Origin: Gyrodactylus bullatarudis
Taxonomy: Eukaryota; Platyhelminthes; Monogenea; Gyrodactylidea; Gyrodactylidae
Length of the DNA: 64,000 nt
Direction of reading: 5' to 3'
Assembly (NCBI GenBank): GCA_012064415.1
Contig: SSNU01000019.1
Coordinates: 175,968 to 239,967 of the forward strand
Shown here: in pieces, positions 46,391-59,657 of the stretch
Position numbering within the stretch: the stretch's first letter is position 1
How the letters are laid out: each line of letters starts with the position of its first letter
The notes under the pieces: generated by a model
Databases searched by the model: none
What the model was told of the DNA's origin: nothing
What the model saw: the letters and a program-made list of their open reading frames with translations, nothing else
Position numbers and translations under genes: made by a program

Positions 46391-48776
46391 AAAGGTATTA
46401 TTCCCCGATAAGAGTTATCTTACTTTTTATCTATGACCCTGAGAGGTTTTCAAAATAACGTTTTAAAAAAAATTAATATTTCGAAAAAAATCAACTCTCT
46501 TTAAATTAGTATAGCGCGAGTTTGATTAATGATAGAGCCAAAATCTTTGCGTATTCCAGGAGATTAATAAATTTCCAATCGAATGGGTTGAATGAATAAT
46601 AATGAGTTGCTAAAATGGCATGTTCATTACGAGTTGATTGATCAAAAGTAAGGGAACTCAACAAATTTTTTTCATTCTAATAAATTCCTACTCCAAGATT
46701 TCCTTGATAAAAGTAACGCAAACATTGTGATAAAAGAAAAAGGAAAAATATTATTATTATTTGTTTAACCAGCAAAATGAATAACCGTCTTTCATACATT
46801 TAACATCCTCATTCTCAACTTGTCTTTATTCTTGGTACTCTCTTAGAGAAAGAACAAAACAAGAAATGATTTTTACTCTTTCGATCAAGAGAGACAAGAG
46901 TAGTTGTTAACATTTAATGATAATAATTATGGAAAAGACAATAGAATCGTCTACCAAGTTTGTGAGTTGAATGTTTTATTTTTGAATCAATAAAATTTCA
47001 TTAATCAACATCCTTGAAGTGTGGTACGTTTGAATCTACAGAAATCAGATACACTTGAATGATATAATGAATGAAATCGATTGCATGTTAAAAGCATTTA
47101 TCATCAATCAATCATGTGGTTCCTGATCGTATTTCAAACTGTGAACCAGAGTTTTTACTCTAAATCTTTTCTTACCTACGAACAGGAAAAACATCCAAAA
47201 TTATTCACGTAGAAGGAGATATCTTATGAGAACGCTTTTCTTTTTCGTGCTTCAAAAATATTCGTTATGCTCCGTTATTGCCGCTTTCAAAATTTAAATT
47301 TAAAAATTTTGATGTTCTGATATGCCATTTCCCATTTCCCCTAAAATCGTTAATTTTTCCCAAATTGACCGAATTTTTTCAGGGTGTATTCAGAATATAT
47401 TTAATATTAATTAGACGTGTAAATCTGATCCAAAAATATCATAACGTGTTCAATAATTCAAAATTATTTCTCGTTGTAAAATTCATTGAAAAATGGTGGT
47501 ATTAGATTTCCTGTGGATATACTAGTTACCTGTGACCACACATTTCTTAAAGGTTTAGTGTCTAAAAACACTGTAATTTCTATATTGATATTATTACTTT
47601 CATAGAATATTTCAAGGTTTTCGATAGAAATAGTAATATCCATAAGACTTAAGATCAAGAGAAAAACATTCTAGGTTCTATCACGAGAAAAATAGCTAAA
47701 ATCAAATTAAAATAATTTTTTCTCTTGTAGCCAGTACATAAATAGGTGCCGTTTTATACCTCATTGGAATTCTCCTGAGAGCCCATCTAGACGTTGATGC
47801 TAGCAATGCAAATGTCCTTTTATGCACATAGTGGCTAGAAACTTTAAGAACCGAAAAATATTCTCAAGAAATTGTATTTATAAGACTGAGGAAACTTCAT
47901 TAGAAAAACAAACAATAGGTTTCGAATTACAGTAGTGTGGTGAATTCTTGAATGAAAAAAAATCAATAAGCAAAAACTTGGTTGTTTAAAAATAGTTATA
48001 GAAAATCTTTCAACACACCTCTACTAGGAATCATCATTAGCTTTCTCATTTGTGAGTATTTTTTAAATAAACAAATGTAAGTGAAATATCACATGTTTTT
48101 GTAGCTATAGAATTAAATAAAGTCGTATGGTAGACAATTATTTATGAGTACAAACGAATTGTACTATTACTATTGAACATTTCGAGAGAAGAACATTCTC
48201 ACTTTGATCTCAACATTCATGTCACACATAATAGAGAGAGAAGCTCATGTTTGAGTTGATTACAGTCAAGAGAGTTTAAAAGGTATAGTGGAATCAAAAA
48301 TCAGACGTAGGGTCAAGTGGAATGACGTATAATCTTGGCCTTTATCCACTTTTCAAGTTAGAGAGAATTTGAATGAAAGACTCGAGTCAATCTGGTATCT
48401 ATCAATCATTCCTAATCACTGGGATGATCGTTTTAAATGGATTCAATCATTCATCAATCGAAAATAATCCCTAGTTGATTGAGCTGCCTTTAGTGTAAGA
48501 AGGCATAAACGAAGAATAATATATATTTCTTTACAATAAATTATAATCAGTCTTTTTATAACTGACACTTTATTGTAAATGACTCGAATTCGTTTCAACT
48601 TGCATAGACAACGGAAAAGAATCGGAAAAAGAAGACCAAACATGTTATTGCTCACTATAACAAGAGAGAAACCTCACTCCCTTCCTATAAGAGGAAATAT
48701 ATTTTGTTAATTTATCTAATATATAAGCCGAGCCGGTGTAAGAGTCGGGTCTTTGTCTTGTCTTCAAATCCTCAAA

Positions 48777-48869
48777 ATGAGTTCCAACTCACTACCAAAA
48801 ACTACTACCGAAGAAGCTCGGCAATACTTACTCCAAAAAAATAAAGTTTGGTGTGAAAAGGTACTTTTA
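48777..48869 (+). CDS. Candidate 5' coding exon of an unidentified gene
   Basis: ATG at 48777 opens 31 codons (MSSNSLPKTTT, EARQYLLQKNKVWCEK, VLL) and ends at a strong donor GTAAGC at 48870. The upstream 60 bp is less AT-rich than its surroundings. The residue composition looks like real protein rather than AT-rich noise, and the exon is in phase 0. I do not recognise the family and found no convincing downstream exon, so the gene may have long introns or this may be chance. Confidence 0.3.
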
Positions 48870-50249
48870 GTAAGCAGACAATCAATGTGAATAAAATTTA
48901 AAATAGCCATGATTCGAAAACTGGTTATCAACTAAAAACAGATGTGGACTAGTTTAGGTGTGTGAAAATGAGCATACCTCAATTTTCTAAAGAAATACGG
49001 GAATTCTCATATTAGAAGTAGGACAAATGTTCAAAAGATTATCCGTTTCGTATCAATTTTTTCATTCTTTGAGTATTTTTTGGTAGGTACCAATTTGGTA
49101 CCACTAAACCCTATTGAATTCGTTTTATAAGAACTTTTTAGATGATAGAAAGGTTATTTTTTCTGCAAATGGAATATAGTTTCAAGCCTGATTTTGAAAT
49201 ATTTCAAAGAAAAGAGTGCTCAAAGTATCCCTTTTTACCACGAAAAAGGTTTTGTATTAGCCTATTGTTTACATGGCTTTTAATAATTGAAAATAACGTT
49301 AGTTTCTTATTTCAAGTTGACATAACTGTTCATTTGTTTGCTCAGTAATTTTTTAATTCAGTGAAAACAAATCCATTTTCTCTTTGGTAAATTTGTTTTT
49401 CTACGCTATCAGTTTCATGCTATTTTAACGAATTCTACATTAACTCGTTTGTCTCTGTATGCTCAAGTATAGTTGAATAACAAGTTGATTCAAAGTCGAA
49501 AGATATCAATTGAATACTAAACCATGGCTCAATTTTTTCTTTTTTTAGACTATAAAATTGTTTATACACCAAAGAAACTCTAGATGTATGAATTGATAAA
49601 CTCTTTTGTCCGATTTAATTTAGAGAATAACGATTGAAAATTTTGTAAATTCTCTCTTTTAAATTCGAGAATTTAAGATGAAATCAATCGAGAAGCAGTT
49701 GAAAGTATCAATTTCAAGAAAACGTACAAGGAGAGTATCAAATTTACAAGGAAGGAATGTTAAAAGCGTAAACTATCATTCAAGACTGCAAAGTGAGAGA
49801 GCCTGTTTTGAATTTGTTCCCATCATTGGAATTCTGAGCTGTTTTGAACATCATGAAAATTGATTAAAGCCAACTGAGAAGAAAACGTTTTTTAACAAGA
49901 AATTAAAAATACGTTTTCATTCCCCCCACAAAGAGCTTGTTTAACTGCAGACACATGACTGTGTTCAACACACCTGGGGAAATCCAAAATATAACTGATA
50001 ACACCTCATATTGCAATTAGGCAGCAAATGATAACACATTGCCGTAAAAGAAACCTCTCAGGAATTATCATTCTGTTTAAGATTCAAAATGGCCTGATTA
50101 AATTTTGTTAATCATTCAATAACTGTCAAAAAATGTAAGATTCAAATAAACACTTGATCGATGTGATGTAAGTTTTAAAAAGATTTCCTTAGTCAGGCTG
50201 GATGATTTCTTTTTTGACATTTCTCTTTTCGTTTTCAAACTTTACTTTT

Positions 50250-51960
50250 TTTTGTTAGAAAAAAATCTTATATTGAATTGAAAATATAAATACAAATTAT
50301 AACGAAATCTGCTTGTACAAATAGAAATAAAATACAATAAATAAAATGGATAGATTGATCTGTACAATTATAAAATGATAAAATGTCAAGTCATAAAATA
50401 AGGTAAAGGCTCTCGAGTTGTAAATATTTGAGCAATAGGAAAGCCTGGGAACTAGAGTCTACAAGAAATTCGAAAATCATCTGGTTAATGAAGATAGGAA
50501 TAAAGCAAAGACTTAGAGTAATTAATTTTAAGCCTGATGTGAGACATGATCAATTTAAGATAGGTCAAGTCATCACAATCAGATAATTCATATTTTGTAA
50601 AAATTAAATTATAAAAAGATAATAAGTAATTCGGGTCATATTTAGAATTTCTCAGATAATAATTACTATTAGAGAGAGAATAAGACTCTGTGAGTTTTTT
50701 GACTAAAAATGCAAATATCCGGACCCAGAGGGGGTTAAGGCCAGAGACCAATATTAGTGCGTTGTACGAGTCAATATGAGGATATAAAGAATGTAAAAAC
50801 CTATATTGAACACGTTCAATAGTTAGACACTGAGATTGATTTAAATTGGGTAAGAGAGGAAAAATATAGTCAAAAAGTGGAAAGACCAGTGATTTGTAAG
50901 CTTTTAGTCTTACATCATTGGATTTAGAGAATTTCTTAATGGTAAAAATAATAGAATTAATTCTAGGGAGATTAGCGAGAGGATTTAATATAGAGGAAGC
51001 AAATATTAAAAAGAAGAGGGCCAATAGTGGAACCCTTGGGAACCCCAGAATTTATCTTGACGAGATTACTACTAGTGGCGTTCAAGGAAACATATTGCAT
51101 CCTTTTGGATAAAAAGTACATAGTAAGGTTTATTATAAAAGGGTTAATATTAAGTTCGATAAGTTTTTTTTAATATAAGAATATTTTAGTCTATCAAAAG
51201 CCTTGGATATATCAAGATAATGGATTAATAAATAAGACTTTGATTTTAAAAGAGGGAGGGAATAATCGAGACAACTGAGTAGATAACTGGAGGTATTTCT
51301 GCCAGATAGAAAACCATGTTGAGAACAATCAGGGAAAGGCGTTGATAATGCGGACTTGATTTCAGTAGTTAAAAAACGGTCAATAATAGATAGAAAGACA
51401 TTTAGAGATGAGATAGGACGCAGATGAGAGAAAACAGAGTATTTTTTAATTTTAGGGATTGGAATAATTTTAACTATGAGCCAATCAGGGATGAAACAAT
51501 TACTAATACAAATATTCAAATAATTACATAAATTAATTAGGAAGTTATTGGAAAGGGAATTTAAAAGATTCAAAGAATTAAATTTAGAATCAATTCTATT
51601 GGGGTTTTTTTCAATATTTAATTATGTTTTTAAAGTCATCAACTGAAATAACAGGAGGAACGGAATAAGTAGGGAGTACATTTATAATTTCAGCATCACC
51701 GAAAGAGTTTTCAAAATAAAGATTAATCTCGTTACAGAATTCCAGGTCCGGAAGCGAGGTAAAATTGTTAATGGATAAGGATTTCTTGATATTGAGAAGT
51801 TTTTTGAACTTAGACCAACCCCTTTGGGGATTAGATCTAAGATCAGCCATAACTGAGTCTTCGAAAGCTTCGAGAGCAAAAAAATCAATATTGGTAAGAA
51901 CTTGAACGAGTTCTTGGTAATACGAGTTGATTTATTGAGAATCGAATAATATAAATCGCA
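50250..51960 (-). pseudogene. 5'-truncated, internally deleted non-LTR retrotransposon (reverse transcriptase)
   Basis: Three reading frames on the minus strand line up with a LINE ORF2. 51611-51850 is the linker before the RT domain (WSKFKKLLNIKKS). 51133-51573 has IPIPKIKKYSVFSHLRPIS, QHGFLSGRNTSS and the first catalytic box HYLDISKAFDRL. Around 51010-51100 a third stretch reads INSGVPKGSTIGPLLFNI. 50485-51024 then jumps to the thumb-like region NDVRLKAYKSLVFPLFDYIFP. The YxDD box between GPLLFNI and that region is absent, so the copy carries an internal deletion as well as frameshifts. Overall it resembles the Jockey/CR1-type group, but the clade is uncertain. The upstream endonuclease is missing. 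Confidence 0.85.
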
Positions 51961-52276
51961 ATTAAACGAGTTTTTAGAAAATATAATTGAAGAAAATGTC
52001 TGAATGAGATCATTACACTTCTTATCTCAACAGTCAACAGTTTTTTTTACTTTGTTCCTTCTTCCATTCTGTTTTTAGTTTTACATCTTCAAAAAACAAT
52101 GATGCTTCCTCAAGGACTCGCCAACATTCATATATATTCTAGTAAAAATAAATTTATTGGAATATAAACCTATGGTTGACATGGAGATGAAAATTAAAAA
52201 TTTTTCTGCGGATAGCCAGGAGAAAATTCACTTTGAATCAAATGAACCCGTGAGATGTTGAAATGGTTATAATAGA

Positions 52277-52437
52277 GAACAGTTGCCCCCTCTCTTCAAG
52301 TTCACTTTGAATCGTGTTGGACTTTTTATTATCATTAATCACCGCAAGGGATTCGTTCTCATTTCATCCATGTTAAAAAGCCCTTAGTCTCTTTGTCATT
52401 CAGAAAAATTACTGGAAAACAAGAGGGGCAAATGTTC
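52277..52437. mobile_element. Small palindromic MITE, copy 2
   Basis: Homologous to 34122-34311 across its length (GAACAGTTGCCCCCTCT, AAGCCCTTAGTCTCTTTGTC, AGAGGGGCAAATGTTC), but the central palindrome is shortened and imperfect. Confidence 0.7.
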
Positions 52438-52869
52438 GATGGATTGGCCGTTGAAATAAATTTTTTAATCGATTATAAAAGTTTAAATTACCCGAAATTT
52501 AAGTTTGAAAATCACGAGTTTCTCTCAACCTCTTAGGCCAAATTCATTTTATTTTTCTATTTCAACAAATCAGGCTCATTTCAAAGAGGGGATTCAAAAA
52601 TTAAATTACTATCCGAAGAAAAGTAAGGCAATAAAGGAAATTCTCATCTTCATGTCAACCAGCTTTAGTTAAGCCTGACTAAATTAGCAGAGATTCTTTT
52701 CACACCTCATAGAAAAAGGAAATTTTTGAGGACATTTTTGGAAAAATATTTCCTTTGGGGTGATTTTCGGAATTAACCCAAAAAATATTTCGAATCTTAA
52801 GTTTGAACCAATTAGCTATTCGGCATAGATTGACTATTGATTTGGCACACAAGGTTTCAAGTATCTTAG

Positions 52870-53193
52870 TTTTTTGAAAAATCTCACGCCAGAAGAAGAA
52901 TACAACATGTATTCGAAATATTGTGTGAGTCCAAACTATTTTTATCAGGGTAATCTAAATGTATTTTATTCTAATCTAAATTTTAATTTTCTTTCAAGTG
53001 ATGAATCATATTATCAGAATTATTATTACTCGAATAATTCTGATTACTGTAATCCTTATTTTTCAAGTGATGAATTATATAATTCAGTATAATTTTTATG
53101 ATCATTATTCTTTAAGAAATACTACACTTTTCTCTCCCCTTTCTTTTTCTACAGATAGACCAATACAAGCCAGAAGACAACATACTCAGGTAG
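52870..53193 (+). CDS. Candidate terminal exons, Tyr/Asn/Ser-rich protein, unidentified
   Basis: After acceptor ATCTTAG at 52869, an ORF reads FLKNLTPEEEYNMYSKY followed by a Tyr/Asn/Ser-rich stretch containing two in-frame FSSDE-like repeats (SSDESYYQN, SSDELYNS). A donor at 53087 and acceptor TTTTTCTACAG at 53154 could add IDQYKPEDNILR and a stop at 53193. The other frame after the acceptor, RPIQARRQHTQVASENQ, is also open. No family recognised. Its entry phase does not match the candidate exon at 48777, so a direct join of the two is not supported. Confidence 0.25.
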
Positions 53194-55661
53194 CAAGCGA
53201 AAATCAATTTCCAATCTTTATAAATCACGAAAATTCTTCTAGAAAATAATGAAATTCTCTATTTGAGTAAAGTGTGAAAGAATAAATTCAAAAATTATAA
53301 GTGAAAACTTATCGATTATAGATATCTCAAGGTTGCATAACAAAAAAATATGAATCCCTGCTAATTTGTACTCAAGTACGAGTTTAATTTCTTTTCGTTT
53401 TAAAAAGAACCTTTAAAGCTTTGTAGCATCTGTTTCCAATACTGACTACAGCCAAGAAGACTGTCATTTTCTATGTAGGCCTACTTGAAAAAATAAATAG
53501 TCTTGATTGATTTCTCAGAGGAGAGGAGATTATTTTGAAAAATTCTTTAGGAATAATTTAGGAAAAGAGCATTTCATCTCGATGATATTGAGAATAATAT
53601 CTCTTGAGAATTTAACTCATCAATAGTAGCAGTCCTTAATAACTGATGCATAATATGAATAACCTTCTGGTCTGTGACGCTACCTTATTGGTTCTAAAGC
53701 AAACTCTTTATCGTGTTAATTAACTTGAAAGTCGGTAAAATTATTGCAAAAGTACATTTTTAAGAGATTTCTAAATGTATATATATTGTATAATGGAGCT
53801 ATTCTAAAGATAAAATTTTATTATTCATGAGTTTTACAGAGTTTTTCATCTCTTTCATCAAGGTCAAGAAACCAATTCAAAAGGCATCATCGATTTGAGG
53901 GAAAGAATTCGAAAAAATCTTTAACTTTTGTTGATTTCAAGGTGTGAAACGCTTAATTATCGGGCAAAATTCTACTTCCTATTTTACGACCATTCTTACT
54001 GCTTTAAAATTAATAAAATCCGATGATCGAGATCAGTTTGAAATAACGGTTCTTTCGAAAACTGAATCGTGATATTAAGATTCTTCAAATTTAAAATCTA
54101 ATTTCCAAAAATAATCTAGAGATTACGATTAAATTTTTTGTAAAAATCATAATGTACATGGTATCTAAGGGTTATTCACCTAATTTTCCGCTCAGATCAT
54201 ACTACTTTATTGTCCAAGAGAATAATATTTTCAATAATAAGCTTGTCTAGGAGCAAGTTTCGGAGTGGATAATGATTCATCCCTGTGTGTATAGACAGAA
54301 ACAAATGGGGATGGATGGATTTTTTTGCCGACAAAAAAGCAAGTCGATTATTTTCAATTTTCCAAATTGGAGAGGCAAAAGACTAATCAATCAAAGAGTA
54401 GAAAGCAAGAACTTTGATAAATTCTAGCAATAATTTTTCTCCTAATTCCAAAAAGACTTTTGGGAAAGTCTTGTCATTCGGGAAATTCATGTCTGTAGGA
54501 ACATTTTAGTGAGGCATTAAATTGGTATTGGACCTATGGAATCCTTCTACTTTTGTTCACAAAAAGAAAAAAAAATTAATAAAAATAATTATTCAATTAC
54601 CATAATAATTAGTAATTATTAATTACCTAATGTCCATGTGAATCTATATCACTTTGAGGCTACTTCTGAGATAAAATTTCTAATATTTGACTAATTTTGG
54701 AATTAGTTTTCTTTTTGAGTCTAGTCTTGAGAATTATGTCTTATACGAATGATGGAATAAAGATTATGGTTTTCATGATGTGACAAGGTTCTAGTTAAAC
54801 TATTTAAAAGACAGATCATTTCCCAATGCCACAACATGAACAGGACTGAAAGAAGAGATTTGTCAATTTTATTGATCATATATTGAAATAAATACTTCTG
54901 TACAGGTTGATCGATATGCAAATAGTCCAAGTATTTTAGATTAAAAATCAATATCTAACTCTGCAAGCCAGTACACTATATATAGCAAGAGATTATGGTA
55001 AATACAGTGAAAAATAAATGACTGAGATACTTTCTTATGGGTAAGTGGGCTTAGGTACACTTTTATTCTATCATACAGTTCTTTGGGGATTATAATAATC
55101 TGTGCTTTTGAAATTTTTTCAGAATATATAATCGGATTAGATATAAGACATTTTACATACATATATAACAGACCTGGAAAGTATTCTTTTTTTTGTAGAA
55201 CCCTTTAGTTGTTTTAGTAAAATTTCTTTAGACAAAACATGTCCCATTGTTCCACCGATAATTTGAACTGAAATATACTTGAAATACTTTTCCACGCCGC
55301 AATAAAAAGTAAATTTATTGAGCTACAAGACTATGTATAAATCATAAAGATGGCCTTTCCCTGAGAGTAACCAAAGTTCAACTTGTCAGGGCTTAGAAAT
55401 GAATCAAAAAAGGTTCATATTAGCCCCAAATAAAATTTTATCCCCCCCCCTTCAATGAACGAATCCATTACTCTCTCTGCCTGTCTCTCTGGATTTAATG
55501 TATAATTGCATCACAAGATTGAAAATGTGTAGTCCAGATTTACGAAATGAATATACATAGAAATTTTCACTTTCCACTCTTAACGAATTCCATTTGTACA
55601 ATTATAAATGTTGTTTTTATATGGAATTTCTATTTTCTATCAGTATTCGTTTTATCAGTGA

Positions 55662-55680
55662 AGAGAGAGAGAGAGAGAGA
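55662..55680 (+). repeat. (GA)n microsatellite
   Basis: Uninterrupted GA dinucleotides, about nine units. Confidence 0.9.
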
Positions 55681-56181
55681 TTTGTTGAGTGGAAATTTAT
55701 TATTATTTATTCATTCGAATTGCAGACTGTAGGACAATATAACAGACAATACTAATAAGTATTACTTATTATATACTGTATTACTATTATTATTGGGATC
55801 GCATGAACTAAAGAAGAAAGTAATGCAGTTCATTCATTGAAATACAAATCCCAATGAAATATGTAAATGCAAATTAGTTAAACTATAAAAGTTGTAGTGA
55901 AAAAAAGGAAAACAAGTGTAATGGACAAAGTGATAAACTGAATATAGAAAGTAGTAGTAGTGATCATTATTATTTGAATTTTATGTGAATTTTAAATTTT
56001 AACCAGATCATAAAAAAACCAACATGCATCAAACATGTTAGCACAGCACAGACACGTTTGTCCAAGTAAGTTTGAGAATTAATTAACTAGTAGAGATATG
56101 AATGAAAGCTTTTTAGATTTATGGTGATGATGAACACACAATATGTATCTATATTGATTCATTGAAAAAATTTGTCTCTTT

Positions 56182-56211
56182 TACTACTACTACTACTACT
56201 ACTACACTACT
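56182..56211 (+). repeat. (TAC)n microsatellite
   Basis: About nine TAC units with one interruption near the end. Confidence 0.9.
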
Positions 56212-56391
56212 ATTGTGAATGAAATGGTTTTCAATGATAATACAATTCAACTTTTATGCAAAAGGTGTTTGTTTTAATTGAGCCAGTATTTTGTACATTT
56301 TTATTGACTACAATCAATTTTTATAACCCCGTATAACGAGAGAAAAGAAATTTTATTTCACCTCTACAATGAACTTGTATGTAAGGGTGGG

Positions 56392-56673
56392 CTAACTGAA
56401 ACCGCCAGTTATTTTGATCATCAAATTTCGAGATGATAATTTTATGGATAGTGAGTGATCATATTTTAGGTCAAGGTCCTTGATTCTTTTAACGATCAAA
56501 TGGGAAAAATCGGGATCGAAGTCAGTTAGAAGTTTGGTGGTCTTCAAATCACTAAGTAAGGCAATGATGATCCGAGACATTTCCAAATTAACAGTCCTAT
56601 CTAAAATTTGATGGCTTCCTCTATAAGGTTCTCTTGTCAAAGTTGGAAAAAATGGAAATTCTAAATGCCTCAA
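56392..56673 (-). CDS. Unassigned 93-residue ORF
   Basis: An ORF with a soluble-protein composition (HQILDRTVNLEMSRIIIALL, DFDPDFSHLIVKRIKDLDL). No motif identified. It could be an exon or transposon relic. Confidence 0.15.
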   Translation of the reverse strand: MRHLEFPFFPTLTREPYRGSHQILDRTVNLEMSRIIIALLSDLKTTKLLTDFDPDFSHLIVKRIKDLDLKYDHSLSIKLSSRNLMIKITGGFS

Positions 56674-58029
56674 AATTTTCAGACTATGATGAAAAAATCA
56701 TAAATTCTCAAATTCATCGAGAATAGTTCTACATAAATTATTAAAGTAATGTAGGAGAATATTTTGATGAAATAAAAAATAATTTCTGCTCTATTTATGT
56801 CTCAACCATCTACAAATTGGATTTGATTATTATTATTTATACGTCATTCGAATCATCTCAGGGAACTGAATTATACCTTTTGCAGTCCAATTTGGAAGAA
56901 TTAAAATTATTATTTAAACTATTGTTAATGAAAAGGGAGTTGGTCCATTGGACTCTCAATCCCCATCACCCTTTTTCGATTCTCGGCTACGGTATACTGA
57001 GGAGTCTCAATAAGGACGAAACGCGTCTATACCTGCCATACATGTTTGGAATGTTTCTTTACTAGCTTATAAATTAAATATACGCTGAGTCTTATCTCTA
57101 AGGTAAGATGTATGACTTGTCTGCATCCAATTAGAAATACTACAAGACTTAAGCACTTATCCCTCGTCACCAAAAAAAACTCACTATGAATTAGTTTTTT
57201 GATACATTGAAAATTAACCCTATTAACCATTGACCAAAGAAATATATAGCAATAAATCAGCAAGTCCAAGACCCCATAATAAAAACTGGGCTATTTCGCA
57301 ACGAAACCATGAAGAAATCATGTTAAACAATTTCATTTTCATTAGGAAATCTAACGATCTTTCTTAGTTATTGAGGTGAATTGACTCTAGATAAAAATCA
57401 ATAACTAAAAACAGAGGGAGAACAGACAAATGACATCCTGTTCACAAACTCATCATGAATAAAAGTGGAAATGAGGCAATACCAATTATAACCTAGAGAT
57501 ACCTTCAACGATATCAATGTATGTATAGTTGGGAATTCTCATATTTCCCGAGAGAAATTCAATTTTAAAAGTTTGTCTCAAAAGAGAACGCAAACACGAG
57601 CCAAAAATCTTGAGAATGCATCAAAGATCAAATAATTTTGAAGACACACGCAGAGATTTTTGTCCTGCTAGAAGATGCAAAACTTGTCGATTTGATATGG
57701 AACCTTTGAAAGTTCATTTCATCAATAATTCTTGCCTCAAATCCAATCTGACAAAAATTAGCAAGTTTTTAAAATCTGATTAGATTTTTGAAATTAAACT
57801 ACATTACAAAACAATTATGAGGTTTCTAAGGTCAAACAATGAGATCCAATGTAATACCATGTCAGCCTGCCCAGACGAATTATAAATGTAAAGTTTGTTG
57901 AAATAATTAGTGCAAATTGATATTCAATCGAAAAGATAACCTGATTCCTTTTTTTATCGATAATCGATTTGAATAATTAGTCCAAAAAGATCCAAGAGAG
58001 TCACTCAAGAGAATCTCCAGTTGAAATTT

Positions 58030-58345
58030 GAAATTCATGGAGGAAAAAGCTACGATCTAGATGCTATTTTCTTCCATGATGAAAGCTCGTTATCAGGAAT
58101 ATATCTATCAATTCATTGAAAATTGTGGTTGGTAGCTAGTTGAGGGATATTCTGAGATTAAATTTGAAAAATAGTACAATAAAGTACCTGGGCAACAATT
58201 TAATACAGAAATAGTACCAGCTATCTTTTAAATAGGATTAGATAAGCAGATTTTTTCTTCAGATTATTAAAACTCAGCCAGTCCTTTGTCTAGAGTAAAA
58301 ATAGACCAAATAGTACTTTTTTGAGGCCCTAGTAATGACTCAAAA
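58030..58345 (-). repeat. Dispersed repeat Y, copy 2
   Basis: Reverse-orientation copy of 42720-43010 (GATCTAGATGCTA, TTATTAAAACTCAGCCAGTC, AATAGACCAAATAGTAC). Confidence 0.65.
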
Positions 58346-59047
58346 TTTTAAAATTCAACTCTTTCTTGAAAATCGGGATTTTCTCTCAACCTCCATGGCC
58401 GTGATCAGAAATGTTAGTATAGAATTGCATTAAATTTCTCACTATCAGGAGAAAAATTTTGAGTTCTTTTGTAAAAATTTCTCATCTTCATTTCAACTAG
58501 CTTTACAATGCGTATAATTTATTTAGTAGTAGACCATCTCAGAAATTGAAATCTATGCAGTTAATACTGCTGCTGTGTAATAATCAATACAGCTATATTT
58601 GTTATTTATTTATAGTGTGATCGTCAAACTATCAGTATAGAAATAAGTATGCAATCAATTGTGAAAGGATTTGAATGATGGTATACGTATTTCATTGCGT
58701 ATGTAACAAATTAGTCAAAGAAAAACGAAGAAAATACATTACTTTCTACCCTCGGGTTAAACATCATCATATGTATGAGTAGATATAAACTCAACTCAGG
58801 AGAGATAGTCTGTGTAATAATTTTCATGGTCCAATCTCAAATATACACACCATTTTATTATGTATATGTAAGGAATCATTTGTATATTTTTACACAAGCC
58901 ACAAGATCTTCTTATTCGTTGATAATAATCAAGTATTATTTCTATAGGAGATCTGTATTGATCTATAAAAAGTCCATTTTTTTGGATGTACCAACCTGTT
59001 TTCATATCAAATTTTCAGTTGAGTTCTGTGTTAGATAAGCTATGTAT

Positions 59048-59245
59048 TCAATATTTCAATGACTTGCATTCAATCTTTTGTCTATCGAATCGTTTTTGAG
59101 TACGCTAATTACAAATCTACAGTTGTTTTAATGCAATAATTTTTGGTTAAGAAGTTATCGATCACAAATTGGGTCATTTCTTGATTCAAAATTTGACTAT
59201 TTCTGTAGTCTAAGCAGATAGAGCTCCGGCGATTGCATATATGAA
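59048..59245 (+). repeat. Dispersed repeat family X, copy D
   Basis: GACTTGCATTCAATCTTTTG, ACAAATCTACAGTTGTTTTA and GGCGATTGCATATATGAATT match copy C. Confidence 0.65.
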
Positions 59246-59657
59246 TTCTACAGGTATGGGAACTTGATAAGAGTTATCTTACTTTTTATTTATGACTTTG
59301 GGAAAAACGAAATAGATTCTTGAAGTGGAAAAAAATAGGATTGAAAAATCAAAGATCAAATTCACAAATGGATCATTCAGATAATTAATCAGGAAAATGC
59401 ATACTCAAGTTTTCCCAGTGAGCTTCGAAGGAAACGATAATGTATTTCTTTAATCTTGTTTGTTTGAATTATGCATTTTGAAGAATCTTTTGCATCTCAA
59501 GGGAATCCTGAAACTTTTCAGAATAAATTTTGATTTATTAATAATTTTAAATTACATCAAGTTTAGAGAGACGTTTCGAGCCATCTTGTAACTCTCCATT
59601 AACATTCAGATATGTGATCTTTGAAAATTGGAGAAAAATTTTACAGATTTTAAGATT

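Noticed and set aside
47464..48655. Minus-strand ORFs considered as the missing PPP1R16 first exon
   Set aside because: None contains an RVxF motif, a basic segment or an ankyrin start, and none has a suitable donor in phase with the exon at 44322.
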